This document shows, piece by piece, positions 15,609-24,084 of a stretch of DNA of 37,096 bases (the stretch's first letter is position 1; every line of letters begins with the position of its first letter). The notes beneath the pieces are model-generated. The model was not told where the DNA came from and did no database searches. It was given only the letters and a program-made list of their open reading frames with translations. This DNA is from a gamma proteobacterium L18 (GTDB taxonomy: Bacteria; Pseudomonadota; Gammaproteobacteria; Pseudomonadales; Pseudomonadaceae). The stretch spans positions 80,104-117,199 of the forward strand of contig KI547170.1 of NCBI GenBank assembly GCA_000497835.1. The letters are read 5' to 3'. The position numbers were made by a program, and so were the translations under genes.

Positions 15609-16970
15609 TCAGGCAACCGAAGCCTTGAATTCGCTGGCGATGTGGTTATGGGGCAGTCTTGCGCCCTGCTCGAACAGCTTCTCGCGCAAGGTGCCGTCGC
15701 CATACGCGGTCTTGTACCGCCCGCGCCGTTGCAGCTCCGGCACCACCAGGTCGATGAAGTCCACGTAGCTTTCCGGCGTTACCGTGCGCGCCAGGTTGAA
15801 GCCGTCCAGGCCGGTGTCGTCCAGCCAGCCGATCAGTTCATCCGCCACCTGCTCGGGCGAGCCGACCAGGGTGATGTAGCGCCCGCCCAGGGCGTGCTGA
15901 TCTAGCAGCCTACGGCGGGTCCAGTTGTTGTTCTGCAGGTTCTTGGTGGCCGACTGGATGGCGTTGCTTTTCACGTACTGGATCGGCTCGTCGAGGTCGT
16001 ACTGGGCGAAGTCGATGCCGGTGGAACTGGCGAAATGCGCCACGCCGGCTTCTGCGCTGGCGTATTGCAGGTATTCGGTGTGCTTGGCGCGGGCCGCTTC
16101 CTCGGTCGCGGCGACGATCACCGTCAGGCCCATGAACACCTTGATGTCTTCCGGGCGGCGCCCGGCGGCTGCAGCACTGGCGCGCACCTTGTCGACCTGG
16201 GCACGGGTAGCCGCACGGGTCTGACCGCTGATGAATACGCACTCGGCATGCCGCCCGGCGAACAGCAGGCCACGGTCCGACGCACCGGCCTGAAACAGCA
16301 CTGGCGTGCGCTGGGGCGAGGGCTCGCACAGGTGGTAACCGTTGACCTGGTAGAACTCGCCCTGATGCTCCACCTTGTGCACCTTGCTCGGCTCGGCGTA
16401 CACGCGGCAGGCCGGGTCGTTGACCACGGCATCGTCTTCCCAGCTGCCTTCCCACAGCTTGTACAACACCTGCAGGTACTCGTCGGCCTGGTCATAGCGG
16501 CGGTCGTGTTCGGCCTGCTCGCTGAGGCCCATGGCCTTGGCGGCACTGTCCAGGTAGCCGGTAACGATGTTCCAGCCCACCCGGCCACGGCTCAGGTGGT
16601 CGAGCGTGGACATGCGCCGGGCGAACAGATAGGGCGGCTCGTAGGTGAGGTTGGCGGTCAGGCCGAAGCCAAGGTTTCTGGTCACGGCGGCCATGGCCGA
16701 GACCAGCAGCAGCGGGTCGTTGACCGGCAGCTGGATGGCCTCGCGCAGCGGCACGTCGACGCTGTGCTGGTACACGTCGTAGACACCGACGATATCGGCG
16801 ATGAACAGGCCGTCGAACAGGCCGCGCTCAAGGGTCTTGGCCAGTTCGGTCCAGTACTCGAGGGTCGTGTATTGGGTGGAGGTGTCGCGCGGGTGCGTCC
16901 ACAGGCCGTGGTTGATGTGCCCGATGCAGTTCATGTTGAAGGCATTGAGCAGGATCTTCTTATCGCTCAT
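15609..16970 (-). CDS. DszA/NtaA-family FMNH2-dependent monooxygenase
   Basis: A 453-residue class C flavin monooxygenase of the NtaA/SnaA/DszA family. These luciferase-like TIM barrels use reduced FMN from a separate reductase to cleave C-S or C-N bonds. Markers are LLNAFNMNCIGHINHGLWTHP, LFIADIVGVYDVY, SRGRVGWNIVTGYLDSAAKAMG and the C-terminal VVPELQRRGRYKT. Its ATG overlaps the stop of the SfnB/DszC-type gene (TGATG), so the two are coupled, recalling DszC followed by DszA, where sulfoxidation precedes C-S cleavage. The substrate is probably an organic sulfone or sulfonate used as a sulfur source. No flavin reductase gene lies nearby. Confidence 0.9.
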   Translation of the reverse strand: MSDKKILLNAFNMNCIGHINHGLWTHPRDTSTQYTTLEYWTELAKTLERGLFDGLFIADIVGVYDVYQHSVDVPLREAIQLPVNDPLLLVSAMAAVTRNLGFGLTANLTYEPPYLFARRMSTLDHLSRGRVGWNIVTGYLDSAAKAMGLSEQAEHDRRYDQADEYLQVLYKLWEGSWEDDAVVNDPACRVYAEPSKVHKVEHQGEFYQVNGYHLCEPSPQRTPVLFQAGASDRGLLFAGRHAECVFISGQTRAATRAQVDKVRASAAAAGRRPEDIKVFMGLTVIVAATEEAARAKHTEYLQYASAEAGVAHFASSTGIDFAQYDLDEPIQYVKSNAIQSATKNLQNNNWTRRRLLDQHALGGRYITLVGSPEQVADELIGWLDDTGLDGFNLARTVTPESYVDFIDLVVPELQRRGRYKTAYGDGTLREKLFEQGARLPHNHIASEFKASVA

Positions 16971-18175
16971 CAGATGGTCCCTCGCAGCGGCGGCTTCTCG
17001 TCATTGAGGTAGTAGTTGCCGATGGCGTGGTACTTCCAGCGCACCGGGTCGTGCAGGGTGTGCACGCGGGCGTTGCGCCAGTGGCGGTCCAGGCCGTGCT
17101 CGGCGAGGGTGGCCTGGCTGCCGGCCAGTTCGAACAGGGTGCTGCCGGCAGCCAGCGACACTTCGGTGCTGATGGCGCGGGCCTCGGCCACGGCGATGGA
17201 GGCGGCGGCCACGCTGTCGGCGGTGCTGTCGGCCTGGGCCAGGTCGAGGTATTCGCCGGCGCGGTCCAGCAGCGCTTCGGTGGCGTGCAGGCGGATGGCC
17301 AGGTGGCCGATGGATTTGAGGCTGTGCGGGTCGTCCACGGCTTTCTCGATGCCGGAGTCGATCCATGGCCGGGTGCGGGTGCGCACGAAGTGCAGGGCGT
17401 CTTCGTAGGCGGCGCGGGCGATGCCGGTGTCGATGGCGGCGTGAAGGATCTGCGCCAGCGGGCCGACCGGGGTAGGGCGCTCGAAGGCGGTCTGGAAAGG
17501 GATCACGTCTTCGGCGGCAACGTAGACGTTGTCGAACACCACCGAGCCGCTGCCCGTGGTGCGCTGGCCGAAGCCGCTCCAGTCGTCGATCACCTCCAGG
17601 CCCTGGCTGTCGCGGGGTACAAAGGCCAGTTGCTGCACGCCCTGTTCATCCACCACCGAGGTGGGGATGCGCTGGGCGTACAGGGCGCCGGTGGCGTAGA
17701 ACTTGCGGCCGTCGATGCGGTAGCCGTCGCCGTCACGGGTCAGGCGCGTGGTGCGGTCGTGGGCGGTCTTGGTGCCCAGTTCGGCCAGGGCGTTGCCGAA
17801 GCGCTGGCCCGCGAGTACTTCGGCATAAAGACGGCGCTGTTGCTCGGGGCTGCCGTTCACGCGCAGCACTTCCAGGGCGTAATAGTGGTTCTGCGGGATC
17901 TGCCCCAAGGAGGCGTCGGCCTGGGCGATGATCGCCACCACTTGGGCCAGGGTTACGTTGGATACGCCAGCGCCGCCGAAGGCTTTCGGCACGCTGATGG
18001 CCCACAGCCCGGACTGGCTGAACAGCGCCAGTTCGTCATGGGGCAGGCGGCGTTCGCGGTCGCGCACAATGCTGTCCTGGCGCAGGGTGGCGGCCAGGCG
18101 GTGGGCGGTTTCGATGGCCTGGGCGTCGGAGCGGATCAGCTCCACCGGCCCCGGCGTGGGGGTGAATGCGTTCAT
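16970..18175 (-). CDS. SfnB/DszC-family flavin monooxygenase 1
   Basis: A 401-residue protein with the acyl-CoA dehydrogenase fold, of the SfnB/DszC sulfur-acquisition group, which oxidises organosulfur compounds with FMNH2 rather than dehydrogenating acyl-CoA. Key segments are SLGQIPQNHYYALE, DWSGFGQRTTGSG and RHWRNARVHTLHDPVRWKYH; the HTLH histidines correspond to those implicated in DszC catalysis. The ATG at 18175 is preceded by GGAGAACGCA and sits 20 bp after the previous gene; an upstream in-frame start would overlap it. It is tandem and homologous to the next gene upstream, so it probably arose by duplication. Confidence 0.9.
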   Translation of the reverse strand: MNAFTPTPGPVELIRSDAQAIETAHRLAATLRQDSIVRDRERRLPHDELALFSQSGLWAISVPKAFGGAGVSNVTLAQVVAIIAQADASLGQIPQNHYYALEVLRVNGSPEQQRRLYAEVLAGQRFGNALAELGTKTAHDRTTRLTRDGDGYRIDGRKFYATGALYAQRIPTSVVDEQGVQQLAFVPRDSQGLEVIDDWSGFGQRTTGSGSVVFDNVYVAAEDVIPFQTAFERPTPVGPLAQILHAAIDTGIARAAYEDALHFVRTRTRPWIDSGIEKAVDDPHSLKSIGHLAIRLHATEALLDRAGEYLDLAQADSTADSVAAASIAVAEARAISTEVSLAAGSTLFELAGSQATLAEHGLDRHWRNARVHTLHDPVRWKYHAIGNYYLNDEKPPLRGTI

Positions 18176-18195
18176 TGCGTTCTCCGGTGCGCGGG

Positions 18196-19431
18196 TCAAA
18201 TCCAGGAGTGGCGGGCGGGGAGGCTGCCGTTGAGGTGGTAGGCGCCCACGGCGTGGTACTTCCAGCGCACCGGATCGTGCAGGGTGTGCACGCGGGCATT
18301 GCGCCAGTGGCGGTCCAGGTTGAACTCGGCCAGGGTGGCGCGGCTGCCGGCCAGCTCCAGCAGTTTCTCGCTGGCCTGCAGGGATATTTCGGTGGTCAGC
18401 ACCTTGGCTTCGGCCACGGCGATGGAAGCGCGGGCGGCCGCCGCTTCGTCGATGACCCCGGCAAACACTTCGTCCAGCACCTTGCCCGCCTTGCGCAGCA
18501 GCGCCTGGGCGGCATGCAGTTCCAGGGTCAGGCGGCCGACGTCGGCGATCACATACGGATCATCGCTGGCGCGCTCCACGTTGGCGTCCACCCAGGGGCG
18601 TGAGCGCTCGCGGACGAAGGCGAGGGTATCGGCGATGGCTTCTTCGGCGATGCCGGCGTCGATGGCGGCTTGAATCAGCTGCGACACGGCGCCCTGGATA
18701 TTCGGCCGTTCACCGCTGCGCCAGTTCTCCACCACCAGGTCGGCGGCTACCACCACATCGTTCAGCAGCACCGTGCCGCTGGCCGTGGTGCGCTGACCGA
18801 AACCGCTCCAGTCGTCGATGATGCGCAGGCCGGGGGTGCCACGGGGCACAAACGCCATGACCTGGCGGCCTTCTTCGTTCAGTGCCTTTACGGCTACCCA
18901 GTGGGCGAACAGGGCGCCAGTGGAGTAGAACTTCTGGCCGTTGATGACGTAGTTGTCGCCTTGGCGAGTGATGCGGGCCTTGAGTTCCAGGGTATTGCGG
19001 GTGCCGCGTTCGGGACCGGCGTTGCCGATGCGCGCGCCTTGCAGCACCGAGGTGAACAGCTGGCGCTGCTGCTGTTGCGTCGCCACGCCCGGCAACAGAT
19101 GCAGCAGGCCGAACTGGTTCTGCGGGATCTGCCCCAGCGCCGGGTCGGCGGCCGAGACGATGCGAAATACGTCGGCGATGGTGACGAACGACAGCTGCGG
19201 CCCGCCGAAGGCCTTGGGAATGGAGAGGCTGCCCAGGCCACTGGCGGTGAACTGCTCGATCTGCGCCCAGGGCAACTGCCGTTCGCGCTCGCGGGTGGCG
19301 GCGCCACTGCGGGCAGCGGCGGCCAGTTCATGGGCGGCTTGCAGCGCCTCGGCGTCGCTGCCCAGCACCTTGGCGGGCAGCAGCGGTGGCGGGGTGTCCA
19401 GATTCGACTGGATGTCGTTGTTGCTGACCAT
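18196..19431 (-). CDS. SfnB/DszC-family flavin monooxygenase 2
   Basis: A 411-residue paralog of the neighbouring SfnB/DszC-type protein. It shares LGQIPQNQFGLLHLLPG, DWSGFGQRTTASG and RHWRNARVHTLHDPVRWKYH, and both end in similar YHLN/YYLN segments. It is the first gene of the minus-strand sulfur operon; AGGA lies shortly before the ATG. The two copies may form a heterotetramer or act on different substrates; the sequence does not decide. AT-rich promoter sequence lies at 19500-19555. Confidence 0.9.
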   Translation of the reverse strand: MVSNNDIQSNLDTPPPLLPAKVLGSDAEALQAAHELAAAARSGAATRERERQLPWAQIEQFTASGLGSLSIPKAFGGPQLSFVTIADVFRIVSAADPALGQIPQNQFGLLHLLPGVATQQQQRQLFTSVLQGARIGNAGPERGTRNTLELKARITRQGDNYVINGQKFYSTGALFAHWVAVKALNEEGRQVMAFVPRGTPGLRIIDDWSGFGQRTTASGTVLLNDVVVAADLVVENWRSGERPNIQGAVSQLIQAAIDAGIAEEAIADTLAFVRERSRPWVDANVERASDDPYVIADVGRLTLELHAAQALLRKAGKVLDEVFAGVIDEAAAARASIAVAEAKVLTTEISLQASEKLLELAGSRATLAEFNLDRHWRNARVHTLHDPVRWKYHAVGAYHLNGSLPARHSWI

Positions 19432-19499
19432 ACCGTCCTCACGTCATGAATAGCGCCGCGTTGTCGCGGCGGAAAATGCGCTGGTCCGGTGGTCCGGTT

Positions 19500-19555
19500 C
19501 ATATACCCTAATCGTGTATAAAGTTTAAATATACTAACCTTTAGGAATATCAATA
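19500..19555 (-). promoter_or_regulatory. AT-rich promoter region of the monooxygenase operon
   Basis: On the minus strand this reads GATATTCCTAAAGGTTAGTA followed by TATTTAAAC and TTATACACGATTAGGGTATA. The first part loosely resembles TTATTCCTTAACGGATATAT upstream of the gene at 405. It overlaps the 3' end of the hypothetical gene at 19534. It is a candidate CysB-type control region, by analogy only. Confidence 0.3.
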
Positions 19556-20241
19556 GAAGTGGGATCGCGGTACACCCGTACCGCCCGCGCAGGGGCCCAG
19601 CCAGAGGGGTTGCCGACCCGGTCGAGGATGCAATAGCTGACTTCCAGACGAGGATCGGCGCCCGCTTCGCGTACCAGTGATTTGGGCACGCGGCCGGTGA
19701 GAGGCACCCCCAGCTGATTGGCGTGAAGGGGCGGCAGGTCCAGCCGCAGATCGCCCCACAGCAGCGTTACCTGGTCCAGCCAGGCCATATGGCGCCAGGG
19801 TTCGATGCTGAAGGGCACGCCGCGCTTGAGGGCGTTCAGGCACACCGAGGTTGGCAATTGCAGGGGGGCGAGGAACTGGTTTTCGCCGTGGTGCTGCAAT
19901 GAGCCGCCCGGGCATTCGAGCTTCACGGGCACGGCGAGGCTGGGAGATTTCTGCGCTTTGTGGCCGAAACGCAGCACGCGGTAATGGACATGCGCCTCGC
20001 CGCTGAGGGCGAAGCTGGGCGGGACCGGCAGTTGCAGCGGGCAGCCGGCTTCACAGGGTTGTACCCGATGGGCGGTGACGAAGTGGCTGTCCCAGAACAG
20101 TTCCACCAGGTCACCGTGGGCCATGTCGGCATAGGGGGCGATGGTAGCGATTAGCTGGCTGGCGGCGTAAACGCCGATGCCGTGGCGGTTGGTCAGCGGC
20201 AGGGCCGGGGGCGAGAGTTCAGATCCATTGAACAGGCGCAT
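19534..20241 (-). CDS. Conserved hypothetical protein with two beta-rich repeats
   Basis: A 235-residue protein with no named function that I recognise. It seems to contain two related beta-sandwich-like units: about 14-115 (GDLVELFWDS ... VHYRVLRFGHKAQKSPSLAVPVKL) and about 130-228 (DQVTLLWGDL ... VSYCILDRVGNPSGWAPARAVRV). Such units occur in long repeat arrays in Pseudomonas surface or toxin-like proteins, so this may be a short free-standing relative. No signal peptide is visible. AAGGAGA precedes the ATG. It stands alone between sulfur operons, and its last codons overlap the promoter region of the monooxygenase operon. Confidence 0.75.
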   Translation of the reverse strand: MRLFNGSELSPPALPLTNRHGIGVYAASQLIATIAPYADMAHGDLVELFWDSHFVTAHRVQPCEAGCPLQLPVPPSFALSGEAHVHYRVLRFGHKAQKSPSLAVPVKLECPGGSLQHHGENQFLAPLQLPTSVCLNALKRGVPFSIEPWRHMAWLDQVTLLWGDLRLDLPPLHANQLGVPLTGRVPKSLVREAGADPRLEVSYCILDRVGNPSGWAPARAVRVYRDPTSIDIPKG

Positions 20242-20371
20242 GGCGAGTCTCCTTGAGGGCAGGGCGTCGATTTCGGGTCGCGGTCCTTGATAGGAGCTTG
20301 GGGGAGGTGGGTCAAGAGGGGGTTGGTGCTGGAATGCAGGTTCAGACAGGTCCTACGCATTCCAGGCTGCT

Positions 20372-20465
20372 GGCCTCTCGCGAGCAAGCTTTGCTCCCAC
20401 AGAATTGAGCCGGCCAGGGTGGATGGCTCAACACTGTGGGAGCAAAGCTTGCTCGCGATGAGGCC
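20372..20465. repeat. REP doublet downstream of tcyN
   Basis: Two facing GCGAGCAAGCTTTGCTCCCACAG elements are joined by a spacer that extends the palindrome (TTGAGCC and GGCTCAA). It ends 3 bp before the tcyN stop codon and fills most of the 227-bp gap to the hypothetical gene; a terminator-like role for the tcy operon is likely. Confidence 0.9.
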
Positions 20466-20468
20466 GGT

Positions 20469-21212
20469 TCAGCCAGCCAGGAACTTGCTGAGGAATTGCC
20501 TGGTGCGCTCTTGCTGCGGGTTGGCGAACAAGGCTTTTGCCTCGCCCTGTTCCACGATCACGCCCTTGTCGAAGAACACCACGCGGTTGGCCACGTCGCG
20601 GGCGAACGCCATCTCGTGGGTGACGATGATCATCGTGCGCTTTTCTTCGGCCAGGCTGCGAATGGTCGCCAGCACTTCGCCTACCAGTTCCGGGTCCAGC
20701 GCCGAGGTGGGTTCGTCGAACAGGATCACCTCAGGCTCCATGGCCAGGGCCCGGGCAATCGCTACCCGTTGCTGCTGCCCGCCGGACAATCGACGCGGGT
20801 AGGCGTCTTCCTTGCCTGCCAGGCCGACCTTGGCCAGTAGCTTGCGGCCCAGAGCCTCGGCCTGGGGGCGCGGGGTCTTCTTGACCACCACCGGGCCTTC
20901 GATCACGTTTTCCAGCGCCGTGCGGTGCGGAAACAGGTTGAAGTTCTGGAACACAAAGCCCACCTGCTGGCGCAGACGGCGTATCAGTCCCTGCTGTTGG
21001 GCGATGCGGCTGCCGTCGATCTCGATGTCACCCATGCGGATGCGTCCGCTGTCCGGGGTTTCCAGCAGGTTCAGGCAGCGCAGGAAGGTGGTCTTGCCCG
21101 AGCCGCTGGGGCCGATGATGGCGACCACTTCGCCGGCGTCGACGCGCAGGTCGATGCCCTTGAGCACGGCGTTGCCGTTGAAATGCTTGGTCAGTTTTTC
21201 TACCACGATCAT
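20469..21212 (-). CDS. tcyN: L-cystine ABC transporter ATP-binding protein TcyN
   Basis: A 247-residue ATPase of the YecC/TcyN type. Walker A is GPSGSGKTT (34-42), the signature LSGGQQQR (142-149), Walker B VILFDEPTSALD (162-173). The ATG at 21212 follows AGGAGG and lies 4 bp after the permease stop; a longer frame start seven codons upstream is unlikely. It is the last gene of tcyJ-tcyL-tcyN. In enterobacteria the system imports cystine and related diamino acids. Confidence 0.93.
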   Translation of the reverse strand: MIVVEKLTKHFNGNAVLKGIDLRVDAGEVVAIIGPSGSGKTTFLRCLNLLETPDSGRIRMGDIEIDGSRIAQQQGLIRRLRQQVGFVFQNFNLFPHRTALENVIEGPVVVKKTPRPQAEALGRKLLAKVGLAGKEDAYPRRLSGGQQQRVAIARALAMEPEVILFDEPTSALDPELVGEVLATIRSLAEEKRTMIIVTHEMAFARDVANRVVFFDKGVIVEQGEAKALFANPQQERTRQFLSKFLAG

Positions 21213-21216
21213 GGCG

Positions 21217-21885
21217 TCAGGCCTCCTGGTCATGGCGGTTGACCCGCGCTTCTAGACGGTTCTGCAGCGCCGACAGCGCGCTGGCCAGCACCCAGTAAAT
21301 CAGCGCCGCAGCCAAATACATGGTGAAGACTTCAAAGGTACGGGCGGTGATCAGCTGCGCCTGGCGGAACAGCTCGGGCACCTGGATGGTGGCCGCCAGG
21401 GCAGTGTCCTTGACCAGCGAGATAAAGCTGTTGCCCAGCGGCGGCAGGGCGGTGCGCGCCGCCTGCGGCAGGATCGCCCGGCGCAGCGTCTGGCCACGGG
21501 TCATGCCGATGCTGGCAGCCGCTTCCCACTGGCCACGGTCCACGGAACTGATGGCCGCACGCAGGATTTCGCACACGTAGGCCGCCATGTTCAGCGAGAA
21601 ACCGATCAAGGCCGCCGGCAGCGGGTCCAGCTCGATGCCGATCTGCGGCAGGCCGTAATAGATCACGAACAGCTGCACCAGCAACGGCGTGCCGCGGAAG
21701 AACGATACGTAGACCCGCGAAATACCGCGCGCCACCATGAAGCGTGACAGCCGCATCAGCGCCAGGCCGAAGCCCAGCAGCAAACCGAAAAACATCCCGC
21801 CCAGGCTCAAGAGTACCGTGAATTCGGCACCCTTGAGCAGGAAAGGCGCTGAATCCAGCGCCAGTTTCAGACTTTCTTCAATCAT
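21217..21885 (-). CDS. tcyL: L-cystine ABC transporter permease TcyL
   Basis: A 222-residue permease of the YecS/TcyL type. It carries the segment SFFRGTPLLVQLFVIYYGLP and the EAA loop EAAASIGMTRGQTLRRAILPQA, followed by PELFRQAQLITARTFEVFTMY. A single permease gene here implies a homodimeric channel, unlike the two-permease cysteine system at 3374. It overlaps the tcyJ stop by ATGA. Confidence 0.93.
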   Translation of the reverse strand: MIEESLKLALDSAPFLLKGAEFTVLLSLGGMFFGLLLGFGLALMRLSRFMVARGISRVYVSFFRGTPLLVQLFVIYYGLPQIGIELDPLPAALIGFSLNMAAYVCEILRAAISSVDRGQWEAAASIGMTRGQTLRRAILPQAARTALPPLGNSFISLVKDTALAATIQVPELFRQAQLITARTFEVFTMYLAAALIYWVLASALSALQNRLEARVNRHDQEA

Positions 21886-22679
21886 TTGGTCACGTCAGCG
21901 TTGAAATACTTCTGCGACAGCTTGGCCAGGGTGCCGTCTGCGCGCAGTTTGTCGATGGCCTTGTTGATGGCGGCCAGCAGCTCAGGCTCGCCCTTGCGCA
22001 GGGTCACGCCGGCTTCCTGACGGGAGAACGCCGGGCCGGAAACGGCCAGGGTGTCGTTGGTCTTGCTGATCAGCTCGAAGGCGGCCAGGCGGTCGACCAG
22101 AATGGCGTCGATACGACCTACGCGCAGATCCTGATATTTGGTGGGGTCATCATCGTAAGTCTTGATGACCGCGCCTGGCACGTTCTCTTTCAGCCACTGT
22201 TCGTAGTTGGTGCCCAGGCCCACGCCGACTTTCTTGCCGGTGAGGTCATTGGCCGAGGTGATCTTGCCAGCGTCCTTTTTCTGGGTCAGAGCCTGGATGC
22301 CCGACACGGTGTAGGGCTCGGAGAAGTCGTACTTCTTCTTGCGCTCTTCAGAGATGGTCACTTGGTTGATGGCTACGTCCAGGCGCTTGGACTCCAAGGC
22401 TGCGAGGATGCCGTCCCATTTGGTCGGCTGCAGCTTGGCGGTCACGCCCAGCTCTTTGGCCAGGGCCTGGGCGAACTCCACTTCGAAGCCGGTGAGTTTG
22501 CCGTTCTCATCAACGTAGCTGAACGGCGGGTAGGTGCCTTCAAGGCCTACGCTGATGCTGCCCTTGTCCTGGATGGATTTCAGCTCGTCGCCAGCCACTG
22601 CCTGGCCAATCAGAGCGGAACCCATGACCAGGCCCATGCTGGCGATGAGGAGATTGCGACGCAACGCGGAAAAAGTCAT
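21882..22679 (-). CDS. tcyJ: L-cystine-binding protein TcyJ
   Basis: A 265-residue family-3 binding protein (FliY/TcyJ type) with a cleavable signal peptide (about 1-29, ending GQAVA) and no lipobox. Typical segments are GLEGTYPPFSYVDENGKLTGFEVE, AINQVTISEERKKKYDFSEPY and KVGVGLGTNYEQWL. I take the ATG at 22679, since the signal peptide begins there; two upstream in-frame ATGs lack better ribosome sites. The 125-bp gap to dcyD carries a TAACGGGTATAT motif and an AT-rich region, so the tcy genes probably have their own promoter. Confidence 0.92.
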   Translation of the reverse strand: MTFSALRRNLLIASMGLVMGSALIGQAVAGDELKSIQDKGSISVGLEGTYPPFSYVDENGKLTGFEVEFAQALAKELGVTAKLQPTKWDGILAALESKRLDVAINQVTISEERKKKYDFSEPYTVSGIQALTQKKDAGKITSANDLTGKKVGVGLGTNYEQWLKENVPGAVIKTYDDDPTKYQDLRVGRIDAILVDRLAAFELISKTNDTLAVSGPAFSRQEAGVTLRKGEPELLAAINKAIDKLRADGTLAKLSQKYFNADVTK

Positions 22680-22784
22680 GTGATGCCCCATGTGTTGTTG
22701 TGAGGGAAGGCAACGCATCCTTGCGCATGTACGGCACGATTATCGCCGTCTGTCGTTATCACTGAAAATAATAGAAAATTCAGA

Positions 22785-22806
22785 TTTCTTCTATAACGGG
22801 TATATC
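22785..22806. promoter_or_regulatory. Putative sulfur-regulator site upstream of tcyJ
   Basis: TTCTTCTATAACGGGTATAT contains the TAACGG(A/G)TATA core found at 342-352. It lies about 110 bp upstream of tcyJ and touches the dcyD stop codon. It is on the strand opposite to tcyJ transcription. CysB is a guess based on the genes served. Confidence 0.35.
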
Positions 22807-23803
22807 AGTTGGGCCAAATGCCTGGGTAGGCAAACAGCGCCGGGGCCCCGCCGGTGTGCAGGAAAATCACCGGGCCGTCGTTGAAACGCTGACGACCGAT
22901 GCCATCCAGCAGGCCGGCCATGGCCTTGCCGGTATAGACCGGGTCCAGCAGCAGGCCTTCCTGGTTGGCCACCAGCTTGATTGCCGACAGCGTGCCTGCG
23001 TTGGGTTCACCATAGCGCGGGCCGAAGAACTCATCCCACAGAGTGACCTTGAAGCTGTCGGGCAGCGGCACGCCGAGCAGCTCGGCAGTGCGTTCGGCCA
23101 GGCCCTGTACCTTGGGGCGCTGGGCTTCGTCGGTGCGCGACACGGTGACGCCGATCACCGGCAACTGCGGCAGCGACTCGCTCAGGCCCAGGGCCAGGCC
23201 GCTGTGGGTGCCGGCGCTGCCCGAGGCCAGGACCACGGCGGCGAATTCCAGGCCGGTGGCCTTGATCTGCTCGGCCAGTTCCAGGCCGGCGCGCACGTAA
23301 CCCAGGGCGCCCAGGGCGTTGGAGCCGCCGATCGGCACCAGGTACGGCTTGCGGCCGCTGTCGGCCAGGCGGCGGGCCAGGGCCTGCAGCTGTTCGTCGG
23401 CGTTGTCGAGGTTTTCCACCAGCTCGACCTTGGCGTCGAACAGGTCCAGCAGCAGGCGGTTGCCGTTGCCCAGGTAGTTGCTGTCGTCGGTGCCGATGGG
23501 GTTTTCCAGCAGTGCGACGCAGCCCAGGCCCAGTTTGGCGGCGATGGCGGCGGTCTGGCGCACGTGGTTGGACTGAATGGCGCCGGCGGTCACCAGGGTG
23601 TCGCAGCCTTGGGCCAGGGCGTCGGCGGCCAGGTATTCGAGTTTGCGCAGCTTGTTGCCGCCCATGGCCAGCGGAGTCAGGTCGTCACGCTTGACGTAGA
23701 TATCGCGGCCTACCCACTGTGACAGTCGCTCGAGTTTTTCCAGTGCAGTGGGGGCACCCAGGAGTTCGAGACGGGGGAAGCGGGCCAGCGATTGCGTGAT
23801 CAT
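22805..23803 (-). CDS. dcyD: D-cysteine desulfhydrase
   Basis: A 332-residue PLP enzyme of the ACC-deaminase/D-cysteine desulfhydrase family. It would convert D-cysteine to pyruvate, sulfide and ammonia. The Schiff-base lysine is K51 in [11 protein letters not shown], the substrate-site serine-asparagine is in AGAIQSNH (S78), and the phosphate loop is [10 protein letters not shown]. The ATG at 23803 fits the family start although its ribosome site is weak; the frame is open far upstream through the repeat region. Its position before tcyJLN repeats a widespread Pseudomonas and enterobacterial arrangement. Confidence 0.92.
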   Translation of the reverse strand: MITQSLARFPRLELLGAPTALEKLERLSQWVGRDIYVKRDDLTPLAMGGNKLRKLEYLAADALAQGCDTLVTAGAIQSNHVRQTAAIAAKLGLGCVALLENPIGTDDSNYLGNGNRLLLDLFDAKVELVENLDNADEQLQALARRLADSGRKPYLVPIGGSNALGALGYVRAGLELAEQIKATGLEFAAVVLASGSAGTHSGLALGLSESLPQLPVIGVTVSRTDEAQRPKVQGLAERTAELLGVPLPDSFKVTLWDEFFGPRYGEPNAGTLSAIKLVANQEGLLLDPVYTGKAMAGLLDGIGRQRFNDGPVIFLHTGGAPALFAYPGIWPN

Positions 23804-23871
23804 GGGGATTCCGGTGGGTGGGGGAAACAGGACTATAGGCAGGCACTGAATGGGGGGCAACCCTGTGATTC

Positions 23872-23941
23872 TGTGGGAGCGGGCTCTGCCCGCGAAAAGA
23901 ACACCGCGATGGCCCATTCGCGGGCAGAGCCCGCTCCCACA
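23872..23941. repeat. REP doublet (GGGCTCTGCCC family) upstream of dcyD and epsC
   Basis: Perfect 25-bp arms face each other at 23872-23896 and 23917-23941 (TGTGGGAGCGGGCTCTGCCC and so on), with a 20-base spacer. This is a different REP family from the AAGCTTGC type. The 281-bp gap between the divergent dcyD and epsC genes holds this and short promoter regions only. Confidence 0.9.
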
Positions 23942-24084
23942 AAAGATGCCCACCTGTGGGGATGGAACGGCTGCATTGGCTTATGTTCATAACATCACCA
24001 CCCAGCAGAATCGGTTCTTTTTGCGGTGCGACAATCTACCGTAGAGTGGGCGCCGATCAGGCGGCCATATCAGGAGTACCCATC

